Positions 21,466 through 34,190 of a stretch of 64,000 nt of DNA are shown here, in pieces; positions within the stretch are counted from its first letter, which is position 1; every line of letters starts with the position of its first letter. Location: the NCBI RefSeq assembly GCF_963259705.1, contig NC_081850.1, positions 36,069,892 through 36,133,891 on the forward strand, read 5' to 3'. The position numbers and the translations under genes were made by a program. A model generated the notes under the pieces. That model worked only from the letters and a program-made list of their open reading frames with translations, was not told where the DNA came from and made no database searches. This stretch comes from Myotis daubentonii. Its lineage: Eukaryota > Chordata > Mammalia > Chiroptera > Vespertilionidae.

Positions 21466-22439
21466 ATGAACCCACAGATACCTATTGTGTCAGTACATCA
21501 TCATAAGGGTCCTTAGCATGTACTGAACACCTACATTTTTATTGATCACTAAGCTCAACATTAAATTCTAACTTGCACATTAAAAGAAGAAGGTGGACAG
21601 GCAGGTACCATAGGAAGAGCACTAGGAAAAATTGAGATATAAACTCCATTTCTATCACATTCTACCTGACATTTGGATAGCATTAATGCTATCCAAAATT
21701 TCACTTAAACATTTCTTAAATTAAAAACTAAAATAGGTTCATAGTAATTGTTCAAGATTTCTCATGGGATTAATGTGGCTCTAGTAGAATATTCATGTGA
21801 TGGGTACTTTACAAAGAAAAATTTACTATTTTGAAATTTACTGTTATGAGATGTCCACACTGCCACCAGAACCTATAAAATAAACCAATCATCAACAAAG
21901 GAAAACACAGTTAAGTGCATAGAAGTGGACAATCTGTGTGACCTTCTCTTTGGGCTTCAGTTTCCTCAACTGTAAAAATAAAGTGGAAAATCAATAATGT
22001 CCCTTCTGAAGTTCCTCTCATGGGAGAATTGCAAAGCAAGATCTTTTTGGATGTGTGTTTTGGTTATGGCAAAGCAACATATAAAAAACATTAATATTGT
22101 TAATTTAGTTCATAATCAACATGTTAGTACATGATTATAGATTTTCACTAACAAGAACACTTAAAAATGCACTCACCAAAATATAGATATTCAGTTATTA
22201 CTCAGCAGGAATGCTTTAACTCAAAGCTTTCACTCATAGTAAAAAGGTGTTGTTGTTTTAGAAGATGCTGTGGATAGGTTTTGCAAGTTCATTTGTCAAA
22301 CAAAATAATCAGGAGTGAAATTTATGTGATGCTAGACTAGTTCTGATGTGCAATTAATTATTCCTCAACTATTTCTGCATGCATACAATTTTCTGGGTCC
22401 TAGGAAAAAACAACAAATAACAAAGGAAAGGTTCTCTAG
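21466..22439. other. mostly unique DNA with a MIR scrap
   Basis: A MIR-like piece (ttcagtttcctcaactgtaa) sits at 21955-22010. Nothing else is recognised. Confidence 0.5.
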
Positions 22440-22840
22440 AACCTTTCCATAACAAACACTTTCCATAACAAAGGAAAGATGCATACAATGAAGAGAAATT
22501 TGGTAAGTGGAAAGTGTGCTAAGCGGTAATTTTTGTGCCATGGTCAGAGAAGATGTCTTTAAGAAGATGGCATTAAATTAAAATCTAAAAGGTAAAGATC
22601 CTCCTTGTGAGGAAACAGGGACAAGTGTGTCATACAGAAAAAAAAAAAAAAGCAAGTGCTAAGAGCCTAAGATATGAAAGACCTTGGAATGTCTAAGCAA
22701 TTGAAAAAGGCCCAGCTGACCAAAGAAATATGGCTGGCTGGAGAGGCCAGATTGGATTGCGCAAAACTTTGTGGACCATAGAAAAAAATTAGATGTTATT
22801 CTAAGAGCAAAGAAGAATGTAGGCTACATAGAGACATTCA
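22440..22840 (-). mobile_element. L2 LINE remnant
   Basis: 'gaagatgtctttaagaagatg', 'gctggctggagaggccaga' and 'ttagatgttattctaagagc' are the complement of the L2 ORF2 3' end. Diverged. Confidence 0.5.
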
Positions 22841-23191
22841 CAGGCTACATTCATCTAGTGTTCCTATTGACCACCCCTGGGGCTTTTGGGGGATGTAGGG
22901 ATAGGGGGGGTGTAATTGGCTAACAAACTCCATCCACTTTCTGTATGAGCATGTAATGTCTTAGATTATTCCAAAATATATCACTCATCCAAGAGTGAGG
23001 TCTAATTTGGTGGCAGCTTTTGGATGGTCTTATGACTAAATAATTAAGAGGGTCCAAATGTCTTCTATGAATGCCCAGAGTAATAAAGAACAGACACAAA
23101 ACCAGTGAATGAAAGTTGCAGAAAGGCAGATTTCAATTAAAATAAGGAAGAGTTTTCTAAACATTAAGAGTTTTACCGAATTGGACAAGAG

Positions 23192-23417
23192 CAGGGGTCT
23201 ACATACTACTTTTTCTGTAAAGGTTGAGCTAGTATGCATTTTAGTCTTTGTAGACCACACAATCTCCGTTCTAACTATTGAAGTCTGCCACCGGAGCACA
23301 GAAGCTGCCCTAGATACCATTAACAAATGACTATGGCTGTGTTCCAATAAAACTTTATTTACAGAACCAGAGGGTTACATGGATTTGGCTCACAGGCCAT
23401 AGTTTGCAAAGCCCCGG
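23192..23417 (+). mobile_element. Charlie-type hAT DNA transposon
   Basis: The left end is caggggtctacatactac with ttttctgtaaagg. The interior has gctgtgttccaataaaactt and tatttacagaacc. The right end has catagtttgcaaagcccc. This is the CAGGGGTCGGCAAAC terminal-repeat group of old mammalian hATs. No clear 8-bp duplication survives. Confidence 0.85.
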
Positions 23418-25449
23418 AATAGGCCAGAGAAGGCAAAATGGCAGCACACAAATGTCATCTAGGCCCCAGACATGTTTTTTGGCCAAAACTGTGTTTTAAA
23501 ATAAAAAACATTTAAAAGCTAGAGAATGTTACTAAAAATCCAGATTGCTAGCTTTTCTTGAGAAAGCAGAAGATTAGCAACACAGGGCCCACATTCCTAG
23601 GTGTCAACAAGTGTCAGCAGTTGTCTGGAACTGAGTGCCGGCTACCCGCTGGAGGGAGCATGGGCTCTAAGGTTGCCACAGACCCCACCACAGGCCTAAC
23701 TTTGGGGTTTAATATCCGTTGCCACTTAGCATCATGCTCTCCCACTTTTTTCCTTATAGTAGGGAATTATTTCTCTGAACCTGCATCTATAGCAAATGTT
23801 GGAAAATAAAAGACAGATTGAAAAAGACACATTTCAAGAAAAATGAGAGAAAGTACAGGCATATGGGTTTAATATGCATACAAAGGATGCTGTGTTGAAA
23901 AAATTGTTTCTGTTTTTTCAATTTTGAATATAAAATATTTACATATTTATATCATGTTACATCTTATGCCACAGCTCAGTAACTATAAAAACAGTTTGAC
24001 TGGATTTCTGCATTTGATTTCCCTATTCCGGGCCTGCTTTCTTCACCTATTAACCAGCCAATTCTCCTAGAGTAGACATAGAGGTAGTAACTGCCCCATC
24101 CCTGGGAGATGGAAAGCTGGTGAATGATTCAGTTGGAAATATTTGTATTATGTATCTTACCTTGGGTAAAGGCTATGATCGATAATCTCTAATGCCTGAA
24201 ATTCTAGAACCTTGGCAGTCTGAATCCCAACCATGGCAAGGCAGCTCAATTAGTAATGCAGTCATTCTCAACATTTAACCAAATAATTGATCCGTCAAAG
24301 AGAAGTGCATCCATTTAATAAATACAGACATAGGTACCAGCTTCACTAACAGAGCTCAAAGTTAAAGAGCTATAGATAACCTAGTTAATCAAGGAAGAAA
24401 GCCAAAACTAACAATTAGAGCATATGGCAGATGATGGCTGCAGAGAAAGCTAAGAAAATTCCTTATTTCCACATACAAAAAACCTTCACCTTTCTTCCTC
24501 TCTGACAATGACCAGGTAATATATGCTTCCTTCCCATTTGACTTCCAGCCTCTGAAGTGACTTTGCATCTCATTCACTTGCTTGGCTACAGTTATTCAGT
24601 TTTATGCTTTAGTCTTTCTTTTTAATTTGTGCTTAATTATCCTTTTCTAAAAGGGGATATCAAAAAAAGGGAAAAGTTGGGGCTCATACATTGACTTCCA
24701 CAAGAACATCCAAATTGAAAGTAAAAAATTACTGATATTGATGGTGACCAAAAAAATTTACACTCAAACACAATGACTATAACTGTATACAGACCTATTT
24801 TTCATTGCTATGATGACTGGAAATAAATATGCAAAAATGAAAATTGTTGGAAACTGAAAATTTTTGGGACTTGACATTGTTCTTAAATACCCTGTAATTT
24901 TACATTATTTTTATAATAATAAGCAAATAAAGATATAAGACATAGCATAAAATACATAATAAAGAAAATCATTTGAAAACGAATAGGTGAAATCTATCAT
25001 GAATTTTGAATAACTGTGATACCTTCTGACCATTTAAAAAAGACAAACTAAATAAGCCTCTTTTTTGTCAGAAATATGGAGACAGCAGACCAAACATCTG
25101 ATATGGAAGTCCTGGGTAAGGCCTTGTCACACAATTCAGAAGATTTTGTGCTCTAGTATATGCTGAAGAAATTTCAGTTCACCTTTTGTTTGTCTAAGGA
25201 TGCCATTTAAAATAGTTAAATTGCAAGTAATTAATGTGAACATTCTTGAGATGACTTCTATAGGACTAGAAAAATCTAATCCTTTGTTCTTGCCATAATA
25301 GCTTAAATCTTAAGATTGCCCTCTTACCATAAATGCATGGATGACCCCATCAGACCCAAAATAAATCGTTTACCTTATACATTGTGCTTCAGATTAGTGC
25401 TCATTGAGTCTTAGTGACTAAGAATCAGGGAATTTTTATAATTTAAGTG
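23418..25449. other. unique DNA, nothing recognised
   Basis: Two kilobases of A+T-rich DNA without clear repeats, genes or RNA signals. The 83-codon frame at 23558-23809 is not recognisable. Confidence 0.5.
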
Positions 25450-25560
25450 GAAATTAAAATGATCTAGACCAACTTATTTAACAGATAAAATAGTTTAAGG
25501 AACTTATACAAGGTCATACATGTGCTCAACACCAAAGTCAGGGAGTTGTGTCTCTTTATA
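25450..25560 (-). mobile_element. MIR SINE fragment
   Basis: 'taacagataaaatagtttaag' and 'gaacttatacaaggtcataca' match the MIR complement (acagatgaggaaactgag; acttgcccaaggtcacaca). Confidence 0.6.
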
Positions 25561-27679
25561 CAGTTTCTGATGGAGCTCAGACAATCATAACTGCTTCATG
25601 ATGACAATGGTAACCACAAACCTCAGCGACCAGAATGCAGCACCAGTTTCTATAGAGTGTATTTTGTAGGAAGTATTTTGTCATTTTGCTTTCTCGTAAC
25701 TTTAGATAAAATAGTAATATCGTATTGACATTCTTAGCTAATGATTATTTTTCATGCAATATATTAACTCTAAGGAGCATCGTCAAATCCTTTGGTATCT
25801 TCCAAATAGTTTGGACATTTATTGTAATAAAGACAAAATCTTTGAACAGGGCCTTTGCCTACACTGAGTGAGCATTTTACCCCATACCTCACAGAATGCA
25901 GAGTGTCTACTATGAATGACACAAATGATACGTTCATTGCATTATAAAAATGGTGCCTGTGGCCACATTAGCCATGGGGTGGGAGGTGAGGTGGGGGTGG
26001 GAATCTAAATTAAGTGGTCATGCACACCTGGAAGTTAATTTCTTATGCACAGCTATTCATTTGGAAATCCATCAGTTGGCAGTCCTCAGTGAATATCTTG
26101 AGGTGCCTATGCCATGATTTCTCAAATAAAATACCGTAGAGACCATAGAAACCTCAATTTTTACACGATGAGCTTCTTTAGCCCTCCACTCCTCACCCCT
26201 TCACCCTTCCTTGTTATTTACTGCATTTTACACATGTATTTTATTTCATGCTTTTATTAATCCAAGTCTTCCCTGCCTCCTTTTCAGTAGTAACAAAAGA
26301 CGCTGTATCAAATCAATGAACTCAGAGCTGAGAAACAGGGGCCAGCCCTGTGTACCCTTTCAACCCACCAGGCACAAGCTTGCTGAGTGTAACCTGAAGT
26401 CTTAAAACACTTTCAAGACCAGCCTGAACATAGAAATGAGAACTGGTTTGTCTCCCAAGTCAACACTTAAAATAAAAAGATTGGTGCTGTTTACATTGGA
26501 GAAGAAATGGTGACAAACACTAATCCTAGACTAAGGATTATTGGGAGAAAGAAAGCAGAGTAGAAGTTCTGTTTTCATTTTTAACTTACAGCATCAAGAC
26601 AGAAAACAGAGGAAAGCAGAAGGGTGGGTGCTGGGTGTCTAGGAGGGAGCAGATGGGCGTAGTTCTGAGTGCTTGTCCTCTAGGCTCAGTTACACACATC
26701 TCACCATGGCTAAACTGAACGGCCTGTGTTCAGTTAACAGATTGGAGTTGAGTTTGTGTGGAGCAGCAGCAACTCGGGAACCAAGAGGCCAGCCTTGCTC
26801 TGAAAGGTGGCTGTCAGCATGCATGGCCCATTATATATCCCTACCAGCAACATTCTGAGAGGTTGTGGGGCAGACCACGAAGCCCAGACAGCATGACCTG
26901 GGTGAACAGGCCAATGTAAAGAGGCTCCTAGGTAAATATCAAGATCCCCAGGCATTTCAATATGACTCAGTGGGTGGGTGGGGTCGTCCAAATAATAAGC
27001 AAAACTAATAATCTGATAGTACAATAGTGAATGGGGCACAAGATAAATTTAGGCTGCTTTCTAGAAAATATAGACATGCAATATTGCTGCACTGAGCTCA
27101 TGTGAGCTGTGGACTGAAACCCATATTCATACACTCTCATATTTCTCTCTCTTTCTCCCTCTCTCACATACTGGTACACACATTAGTTTTTACCTAGTTT
27201 ATATCTCATCTCAGTATTATCCTTTATTATATGGGGGCTTCGATCTTATAGTGACTTTTAACTTTTCCATTTTTGATTTTTGTAGATGTTTTAAGAACCT
27301 TCTTATTTCCTGTTACCACGTGAGACAGGGAATCACTTTATACACTTTATATGGGGCACACAGAGGGTATGAGATAAAATAATATAACCCATGCATGTTC
27401 GCAGCTAGGAGTGGATGCTGGGACTCCTGCCTCACAGAATGCTGGCTATAGCTGCTGTTTTCACACTGAATGTCAGGATGATTCTTTTGATTGACTTGAA
27501 GTGGCAGAGCCTCTTTATGCAAGCACAGCCTAACACCTGTCTTCTTCAATCATGTGCGATTTTGTGTAATTTTTTAAAAACACCTATTACTGGCCCAATC
27601 TTCAAATACTGTTTTTCCCCTACTCAATTTTAATCAGCCAATCTACAAACATTTACCAGGTTCAGAGTTGACAATCAAA
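25561..27679. other. unique DNA, nothing recognised
   Basis: Unique-looking non-coding sequence. Short frames around 26673-27633 occur on both strands and carry no domain. Confidence 0.5.
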
Positions 27680-27870
27680 GAGCTTTAAGTTCAAATTCCA
27701 GTCTTGCCATGCCATCTTGGGGAATATAATTTTTCCCCCTAAACATCAGATTATTTTTATTGAAAAGTGAGAATTATACTTCTTCATTGATATTTTGTAA
27801 GGATTATAAATAAAGATTATAAAGTACCAGCCACAGTGCTCAACACATAGGAGGTATTTAATCAAGGGGA
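27680..27870 (+). mobile_element. MIR SINE
   Basis: 'ttcaaattccagtcttgcc', 'gtaaggattataaataaag' and 'agtgctcaacacatagg' match the MIR order. Confidence 0.7.
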
Positions 27871-28369
27871 ATTATCATTATTTTATAATACTTATAATTT
27901 TTACAACTTTATATTCATAAATTTATATATAATACATATTTGTAAAAATATAAATACATAAATAAACTATATTTAAATATATGATATATTCCAATTTATG
28001 AATTTTAAATACATAATATTTATAGCAATTATTATTTCTTAGGTGCCAGAGAAAATTTAAAGATTAAAAAAAATCCCTTTCCTTTCAGAGGAAAGGAGTC
28101 CTATATGTGAAGGACCATTGTATATGTTTTATATCGAACATAACAGACTTTGAGATGTAAGAGACAACAGTGACCCCTTTCTTATAGGGGTGAAAAGGGA
28201 ATGTGTAGTAGACTTAACTCGGCTCTCAATCAAGTAGCAAGTAAGAGTGGGCATTATTTTATGAGGTATATTTCCCAGGGTGAAGAAATCAAAGATGTGG
28301 TTGACTCAAGGTTTGAATGCCCAAAGTGTTTCTATAAGCCAGACACTGACTGATATTGTAGACCTGTGG
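27871..28369. other. A+T-rich DNA
   Basis: 27880-28020 is nearly pure A+T. The rest is unique. Confidence 0.6.
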
Positions 28370-29085
28370 GCTGCTTCAGGAGTGAAGACACTTTCTCACT
28401 GACACATAGAAAAGTCCATCAGTCACCCTCCTACCATCAGGAAGTAGAGCTTATTCCTTTCTCCTGAGTGGGGGCTGGACTTAGTGACACATGTAACGAT
28501 AGAATGCGGAAAGGGGAAAACTGCATAATTAGAGTTGTGAAATCTGGCAGACACCACCTCAACCAAGTGATCAAGGTCAACATGATCAATGAGAAGTTAT
28601 GTTGATATCACCTACCCTAGATATGATGCAGTGAGAAGGGCTGCGAGGTATTGACCTCTGTGCTATTCTTCCAGAAAATCCACAGCCCCAGTCTCATCAT
28701 GAGAAAACAACAGACAAACCCAGCTGAAATAAATTCTGCAAAATACCTGGCCAATGCTCTTCAAAAGTCTCAAGGTCATGAAAGACAAGGGAAGACAGAG
28801 CAAAGGTCACAGGTTAGAGAAGATTAAGAAGGTATGCTGACTAATTGCAATGTGGCATCCTGGATTAGATCCTGGAACGGATAAAAGGACACTGGTGGAA
28901 CATTGGTGAAATCTGAATACAGTGTCCTCTGGATAATGGCATTGTATCGATGTTAGTTTCATGTGTAAGATGTTAACTTTAGGTGACGCTGAGTAAGGGA
29001 TATTAGAACTCTCTGCACTCTCTTTATAACTCTTCTGTGAATCTGAATATTATTTCAAAATAAATTTTTTTAAATAAAGCAATCA
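28370..29085 (+). mobile_element. L1M (old L1) 3' end
   Basis: 'aaaacaacagacaaaccc', 'tcaaggtcatgaaagacaagg', 'gcatcctggattagatcctgg', 'gatgttaactttaggtgacg' and the closing 'ttatttcaaaataaa' are the well-known L1M 3' UTR series. Confidence 0.85.
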
Positions 29086-29250
29086 GTAAATCTTGAATAG
29101 AGTAGAATATTAATACTATTTTTTATGAGACTGTTTAGTTTTTATCTAGTAATGAAGAACTATCTAGTTTTTTTGTACAGTATCACAAATAGATTATTTC
29201 TACTATAATTTCTACTATAATTCCTCCCTTTATATAATCATATATAAATA

Positions 29251-29403
29251 CTAGAGGCCCGATGCATGAAATTCATGCAAGGGGCTTGGCCCTCGCAGCC
29301 CAGCCTTCATCCAGAAGGTCATCCGTATGGTCATCTGGAAGGTCGTCCGGACAGTCGTTCCACTGTTTGGTTTAATTAGCATATTAGCTCTTTATTATAT
29401 AGA
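29251..29403 (-). mobile_element. 153-bp Helitron with both ends
   Basis: CTAG begins at 29251 after host A. The hairpin tgcatgaaattcatgca is at 29263-29279. The 5' end reads, on the plus strand, attagctctttattatataga. Only terminal regions and a short repeat of 'ggtcatcc/ggtcgtcc' remain. Confidence 0.85.
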
Positions 29404-29540
29404 ATATATAATGTATAAATACATAATTTTATGTTATTATATAATTTTGTATGTAATATACTATATGTTATATATAATATATATACTTTTATGTACTATA
29501 TTATATATAATTCTATATTATGAGTATATACAGGCCCATA
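29404..29540. repeat. A+T-rich low-complexity tract
   Basis: Nearly pure A/T, irregular TATA-type repeats, bordering the 5' end of the Helitron. Confidence 0.8.
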
Positions 29541-29747
29541 TATAAGCACAGCATCCCAACTTATGATGTTACAAAAAATATTTTTAGGCTCAAAAGGTAA
29601 TTTCTCATAAGCCAGAAGTATAACTGCTGGTTATATTCGCAAAATCTGCAGGTACAGAACATGTAAAATGGGCTAAAAACAAACGGTGAACCCCAGGTCC
29701 TTTGAAGACCTCAAGGCCAAAGTCGAGTTGCACAGGGGAAAGAATAC

Positions 29748-29935
29748 AGACTGCAGGATCAGACAGAACTGCATTCAAGTCCCAATTGTGCCATTGACTG
29801 TATAATCTTGAGTAAGCCATTTAGCTTTCTTGAATCTCTGGTTCCTTATCTATAAATACAGGTGTTATCTATATCCCAGGGTTTTGGCAAAAATTCCATG
29901 AGACAATGCATGAAACCCACAGTTGCTGGCAGCTA
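29748..29935 (+). mobile_element. MIR SINE
   Basis: 'gactgcaggatcagacagaac', 'caagtcccaattgtgcc', 'tctctggttccttatctataa' and 'ccatgagacaatgcatg' match MIR. Confidence 0.8.
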
Positions 29936-30221
29936 CGATAAAAGCTCCAAGGCATCCTGAGTCTGACAGGGTCCTACAGAGTATATTGGTGATAGAGTAA
30001 TGAGACAGAGCGGGTGGGGGGTAAGGGTTTACTGATCTGACATTGGTGCTCTCAACTAGTAGAAACTGACAAATTCCTCATAAAGGAATCCAGTAGTGTT
30101 GATGGGCTGGGAGGGGGAAAATGATTTTTAACTGTTAATAAATGGGTGTCTAACTATGCATTTATACGGCTCTGAGCTATTTACTATTTAAAGTATCTTA
30201 TACAAATCTGCATAGGTTACC
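29936..30221. other. unique DNA
   Basis: No signal recognised. Confidence 0.5.
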
Positions 30222-30669
30222 TTCTCTTGTGTTGCAGTTAACTAGGGCAATGTGATGATCCATCCTAAAACTTAGTGACTTAAAACAAGGACAACATTCA
30301 TTTTGTTCTCAAATTTGCAATTTGGGTGGGATTCAGTGAGGATGGCTCATCTCTGATCCAGGTGGTTTTAGGGTGGGCAACTTGCAATCTGGGGGCTGGG
30401 ATTATGTCCAGCCTCAGTCATTTGCACATCTAGGGGTTGATGATGGGAATAAGCAGCCAGAATACTGACAAGGGGCCTCCCTATTTGTCCAGCACTTCCC
30501 CACAATGTGGCTGAATTTCTAGAACAAGCTCACTGAGAAAGAGAGCCCGGTGGAAGACACACTTCATATGACCTAGTATCAGAAGTCATGCAGCATCACC
30601 TTTGTCATATTACATTCACTAAGAGAGCCACAAAGGCCCACATAATCTCAAGGGGAAGAAATATAGACT
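30222..30669 (+). mobile_element. MLT1-like LTR (ERVL-MaLR)
   Basis: 'aaacttagtgacttaaaacaa', 'aagtcatgcagcatcacctt' and 'aaggggaagaaatatagac' match the order of MLT1 solo LTRs (aaacttagtggcttaaaacaa; gaagtcacacagcatcact). It is old and non-coding; no internal retroviral region is seen. Confidence 0.7.
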
Positions 30670-30679
30670 TTGCCACTCT

Positions 30680-30726
30680 GGCTGGGGTGGCCCAGTTGAA
30701 TGGGCATCGTTCCGTGCACGAAAGGG
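30680..30726 (+). mobile_element. 47-bp SINE tRNA-head fragment
   Basis: ggctggggtggcccagttg and gcatcgttccgtgcacga match the head of the same tRNA-derived SINE class. It is flanked by the 10-bp repeat ttgccactct (30670-30679, 30727-30736). It lacks a body and A tail. Confidence 0.55.
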
Positions 30727-30736
30727 TTGCCACTCT

Positions 30737-31399
30737 TGATCGATGTTATCTAAGTTATACATGTTTTGCTTCAACTATTCTTTTGTAATAGCTTACTTAT
30801 AAATGAGGCAGGGAATCCCCTATGGACTACTAACTCTGCAAAACATACCCAGAATCCTTTTCTATTTCTGTCTAAAAGAATATTCCAAAAGTGGTTTCAC
30901 CAAAACATTCCCCCCAAAAAATATGTTTTATTGTAAAAGTTAAAATCACATTGAATTTAAACACCTAAATTGTAATAGTTTTAGCAGCCCCTTTTCCCCA
31001 CTGGTTAGTCCACCACGTAAGCATTGAGACAGCCTTGAAGTTTCTCCCAGGATTTTCTCGGGTCCCCAAAGTGAACCATTTTGTCAGTTACAGTCACCAT
31101 TAGCCTCCAATTTTCCCTCTTCTATTCCCACCAAACCTGTTAATGTCAAGTGGAGCTGCTTTAAGGAACAACCACCCCAATATTATGTTGACGGTGCCAT
31201 CCTTAGCAATGATGCTTGAAGCAGTCAATTCCTCAGGAGTCAAGACAGTGCTGGCTTCTGAACTGAGCTGGGGAGACCGGCCTTTTTAAATTTGTTGTGC
31301 TCCACCTTACAAACTGTGGCCAAACAGACTAACCCAGACCCATGTTTTCCACGCATCAGTCCATTTCTGTTCCTCCTTCCCTATCAAAAAAGGCTCAAG
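30737..31399. other. unique DNA, possible decayed coding segment
   Basis: Around 31170-31270 the minus strand reads a short protein-like run (TVLTPEELTASSIIAKDGT), but it breaks quickly and has no upstream start. It may be an old processed pseudogene or chance. Confidence 0.3.
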
Positions 31400-31488
31400 T
31401 CTAACCACTAATCTGTATACCTGAAACCAATATAAAACAATATTGAATGTCAGTTGTAATTAAAAACTAAAACTAAAAAAAAAAAAAG
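31400..31488 (+). mobile_element. L1 3' end fragment
   Basis: 'atacctgaaaccaatataaa', 'caatattgaatgtcagttg' and a poly(A) tail at 31471-31487 are the plus-strand version of the L1 3' UTR seen at 10437-10690. Confidence 0.85.
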
Positions 31489-32399
31489 AGGCGTAAACCC
31501 AGCTCGAGGGGTCCAAGTGGTAACAGACACCATAGGGGGCTCTTCATCCAATATGTCTGCCTCCTACCCAAACAACGTTTCTGTATATGTACATACTGAA
31601 GCCATCAGGTAAGGGTGAGTGTGTGCAGGGAGGGTGATGATGATGTTTCTCTAGATCAGCCTCTGACCCCACTTTGTCAGGTTAGTCACATCAGAAGCAC
31701 TATGACATTATGTCTAATTTCCTGAACACTTTTATTATTGTTACTATTCAGCTAAATTAATTTTAATTGATGCAAAATAAGCATTAGTAGTATGGTCCTG
31801 GAATACATCTAACCAATCCTCACTACTCCAGTGGGCTGGATTCCTCAGTGCCAAAGGAGACCTTGAGACAGCTCAAGAGGGGCCAAAGTGATGTAACTGG
31901 AAACAGGAAAAGCTGAAGAAATGCTCCAAACACACACCGAAGCACAGCTTAGAACAGTAGGGCAAGCCTGAAGGTGCCTGAGATTGAAATAGCGGACATC
32001 TCTGCCTTGTGCATGACAGTTATAGTTAAGAAATGGAATCACCAGTGACACCAGGCTCTGCATATAGTAACTGCTATTTCTGATCCAGGAAATGACCTTT
32101 CCACGTGCACACCTTGGAAAGCACTGTTGCACCTTTCAGATGTACACATTATTCACCTCCCCACACAGAGCAACATGCTATTCTCCCTTAAAATATGAGC
32201 ACGAATATAGAGGAGCCTTCAATCTAGTTTAAAACACACTCTGTATTCAGGGGACACTCAAGATCTTTGTTGCATTTCCAGCCAAGGCCCAGCTAGCATA
32301 ATCAATTAAGTATCCAGGCTTAAGTATGTTTGAACATAATGCTTTCCCTTAGCTAGTTCTTTTAACAAGCATTTTTAAGCTTGTATAAAAGGAGTGCAT
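31489..32399. other. unique DNA, nothing recognised
   Basis: Includes an unremarkable 95-codon minus-strand frame (31845-32132) without domain features. Confidence 0.5.
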
Positions 32400-32612
32400 T
32401 GGGCCAATCCTGTGTTCAGTACACTAAACATTACCTACACTATCTCATTGAACCCATACCACAACCACCTGAGACGGTCCTATTGCTATCAGAAACCCAG
32501 GCTTATACAGGTTGAGCTATGGGCACAATGGCACAAAGGCACAATGGCACAGTGCTAGACACAATATAAACAGGATTCGATCCCCAGCAGTCTGACTGCA
32601 GAGCTCATGCCT
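32400..32612 (-). mobile_element. MIR SINE
   Basis: 'ctacactatctcattgaac', 'cctgagacggtcctattgc' and 'ggattcgatccccagcagtctgac' (split over 32574-32597) match the MIR complement including the tRNA B-box zone. Confidence 0.7.
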
Positions 32613-33189
32613 GAATGACTCCCACATACTGTGCCCAGATTTTGGGGTCATTGACTCTGTTCTAGCCAGTGCTCCTGACTTGGGCAATGAGGGTGTCAAT
32701 AGGTGTCTGTCTATGAGGTCCATTTCCAGGAACTCCATAATACATCCTTGTTACTGAGTAATTGTTCTTCCAGCATCTCCTCTTGTGCAGTAGTCTTGAC
32801 AGGGTTGGTGGTAATTGGTAGGTTCCAATGTATTTCAAAGTGAGCAGAATAACATTTACAGAAAGAGCAGTTGAAGGTACTACCCATTCCTCTATGTAGT
32901 TAGCAACTCAGGCAGTGCAGTTAATTCAGTTAGCCTCTCCTCACAGTCCCCTCATATTATATCAGAAACCTTTGTAGAATTGGATGGCATTTCCAGGATG
33001 TCCAGAGGCTGAACTCTTGCTATTGTCTGGTGTGGCAAACCCATGGGAAGTGGGAATGACCACAGTGCCCATGGTGCTAAGGACCACATGGATCTTCACT
33101 ATCCATTTCCCCCTCCAACACTGTGTAGCTGGTATCACGTCAGGCCTATGCTGAGTTCTCAATTTACATATGTATCCTACATATGCTGC
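32613..33189. other. unique DNA, nothing recognised
   Basis: No repeat or gene signal. Confidence 0.5.
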
Positions 33190-33320
33190 ATAGGAAGCAC
33201 CTGTGACTGATATTTATCCTAGTTTACAAATGCAAAAACGGAGATTTCAAGAAGTTAAATATTGTATCCAACTGTGTCTAACTAGTTAGTACCAAGCAGG
33301 TATAAGAACTCAAATCTAAA
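33190..33320 (-). mobile_element. MIR SINE
   Basis: 'ttacaaatgcaaaaacggag', 'caagaagttaaatattgtat' and 'aagaactcaaatctaaa' match the MIR complement. Confidence 0.65.
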
Positions 33321-33464
33321 GTAAAAAATCAAGCGTTCTTCCCACCAACAAGGCAAGCTGTCACAGTGTCCTGATTTGAATCAGGATGAGGTGAAGAGCA
33401 TCTCTGGGTACAGAAGTGTGTGTTCTAAATATGACATATGGAAACAGTAGAGCTGATTAAGATT

Positions 33465-33489
33465 CCCCCCCCCACACACACACACACAA
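33465..33489. repeat. poly-C followed by (CA)n
   Basis: Short simple repeat ccccccccc then cacacacacacaca. Confidence 0.9.
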
Positions 33490-33899
33490 AAGAGAGAGGG
33501 ACAGAGAAAGAGCTTCAAAGGTGGGGAAATTCACACTTCTGCCACCTCTCACTCCCCAAAATGGCAGATGTATTCCTAGTATTTCTTGGAATCGAAACAC
33601 AAACATAAATCATATGAGAAAAATCATCATTTTTGTAGTCCAAGCGTGTCCTGTCTATGGAAATAGCATTCCCTCCACTCAGCTGCTCCATCATCCCTAC
33701 CCCTGGCCCTCAAATTAAGTTTACAAACCCCTGTTGGAGGCCTTGCTGCTGCCCAGGAAACCCGGCAAAGTAGAAAACAGTGGTTTCACACTGGGCTGGG
33801 TATGAAGTTTGAATAAGATATTGTGTTTTAAAAATTGATTTTGTATCCTCCTTGGGCCAACTTCCTGGAATTAGAAGTTTCTTTCACACTTCACATTCT

Positions 33900-34190
33900 C
33901 TTCAGTCTTCTCAGATATCAGTGAAAATAAAGAAAACGGAGACCAGGCCAGAACAAAACCATAATTCAGGAGTTGGGTAATAGGTGAAAGATGCTAATCC
34001 GGGTTGATAGGAGTTCATAAAAATGAATCCCGCCCCCCACTTGGGGCAGCAGGAGCGCTGCCTCATGAATATTTATGGTGGAATATGGGAAGTGCTGGGA
34101 AACAGACCCAGCAGGGGCCAATCTCCCGAACAGCTGGGGATCGTTTGGGTGTTAAAATGAAGTTTTAAGGGACACCATTTAGATAAAATC
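33900..34190. promoter_or_regulatory. candidate conserved non-coding block (speculative)
   Basis: Repeat-free, moderately G+C-richer block containing 'gctgcctcatgaatatttatgg', split over 34058-34079, and other non-repetitive mixed-composition text. It stands out from the A+T-rich surroundings. Conservation cannot be assessed from one sequence. Confidence 0.2.

Noticed and set aside
30222..30669. Functional endogenous retrovirus
   Set aside because: Only an old MLT1-like LTR is visible, with no coding region around it.
31170..31270. Short protein-like run on the minus strand (TPEELTASSIIAKDGT)
   Set aside because: It breaks within about 40 codons, has no start, splice sites or recognised family; kept only as a note in the feature list.
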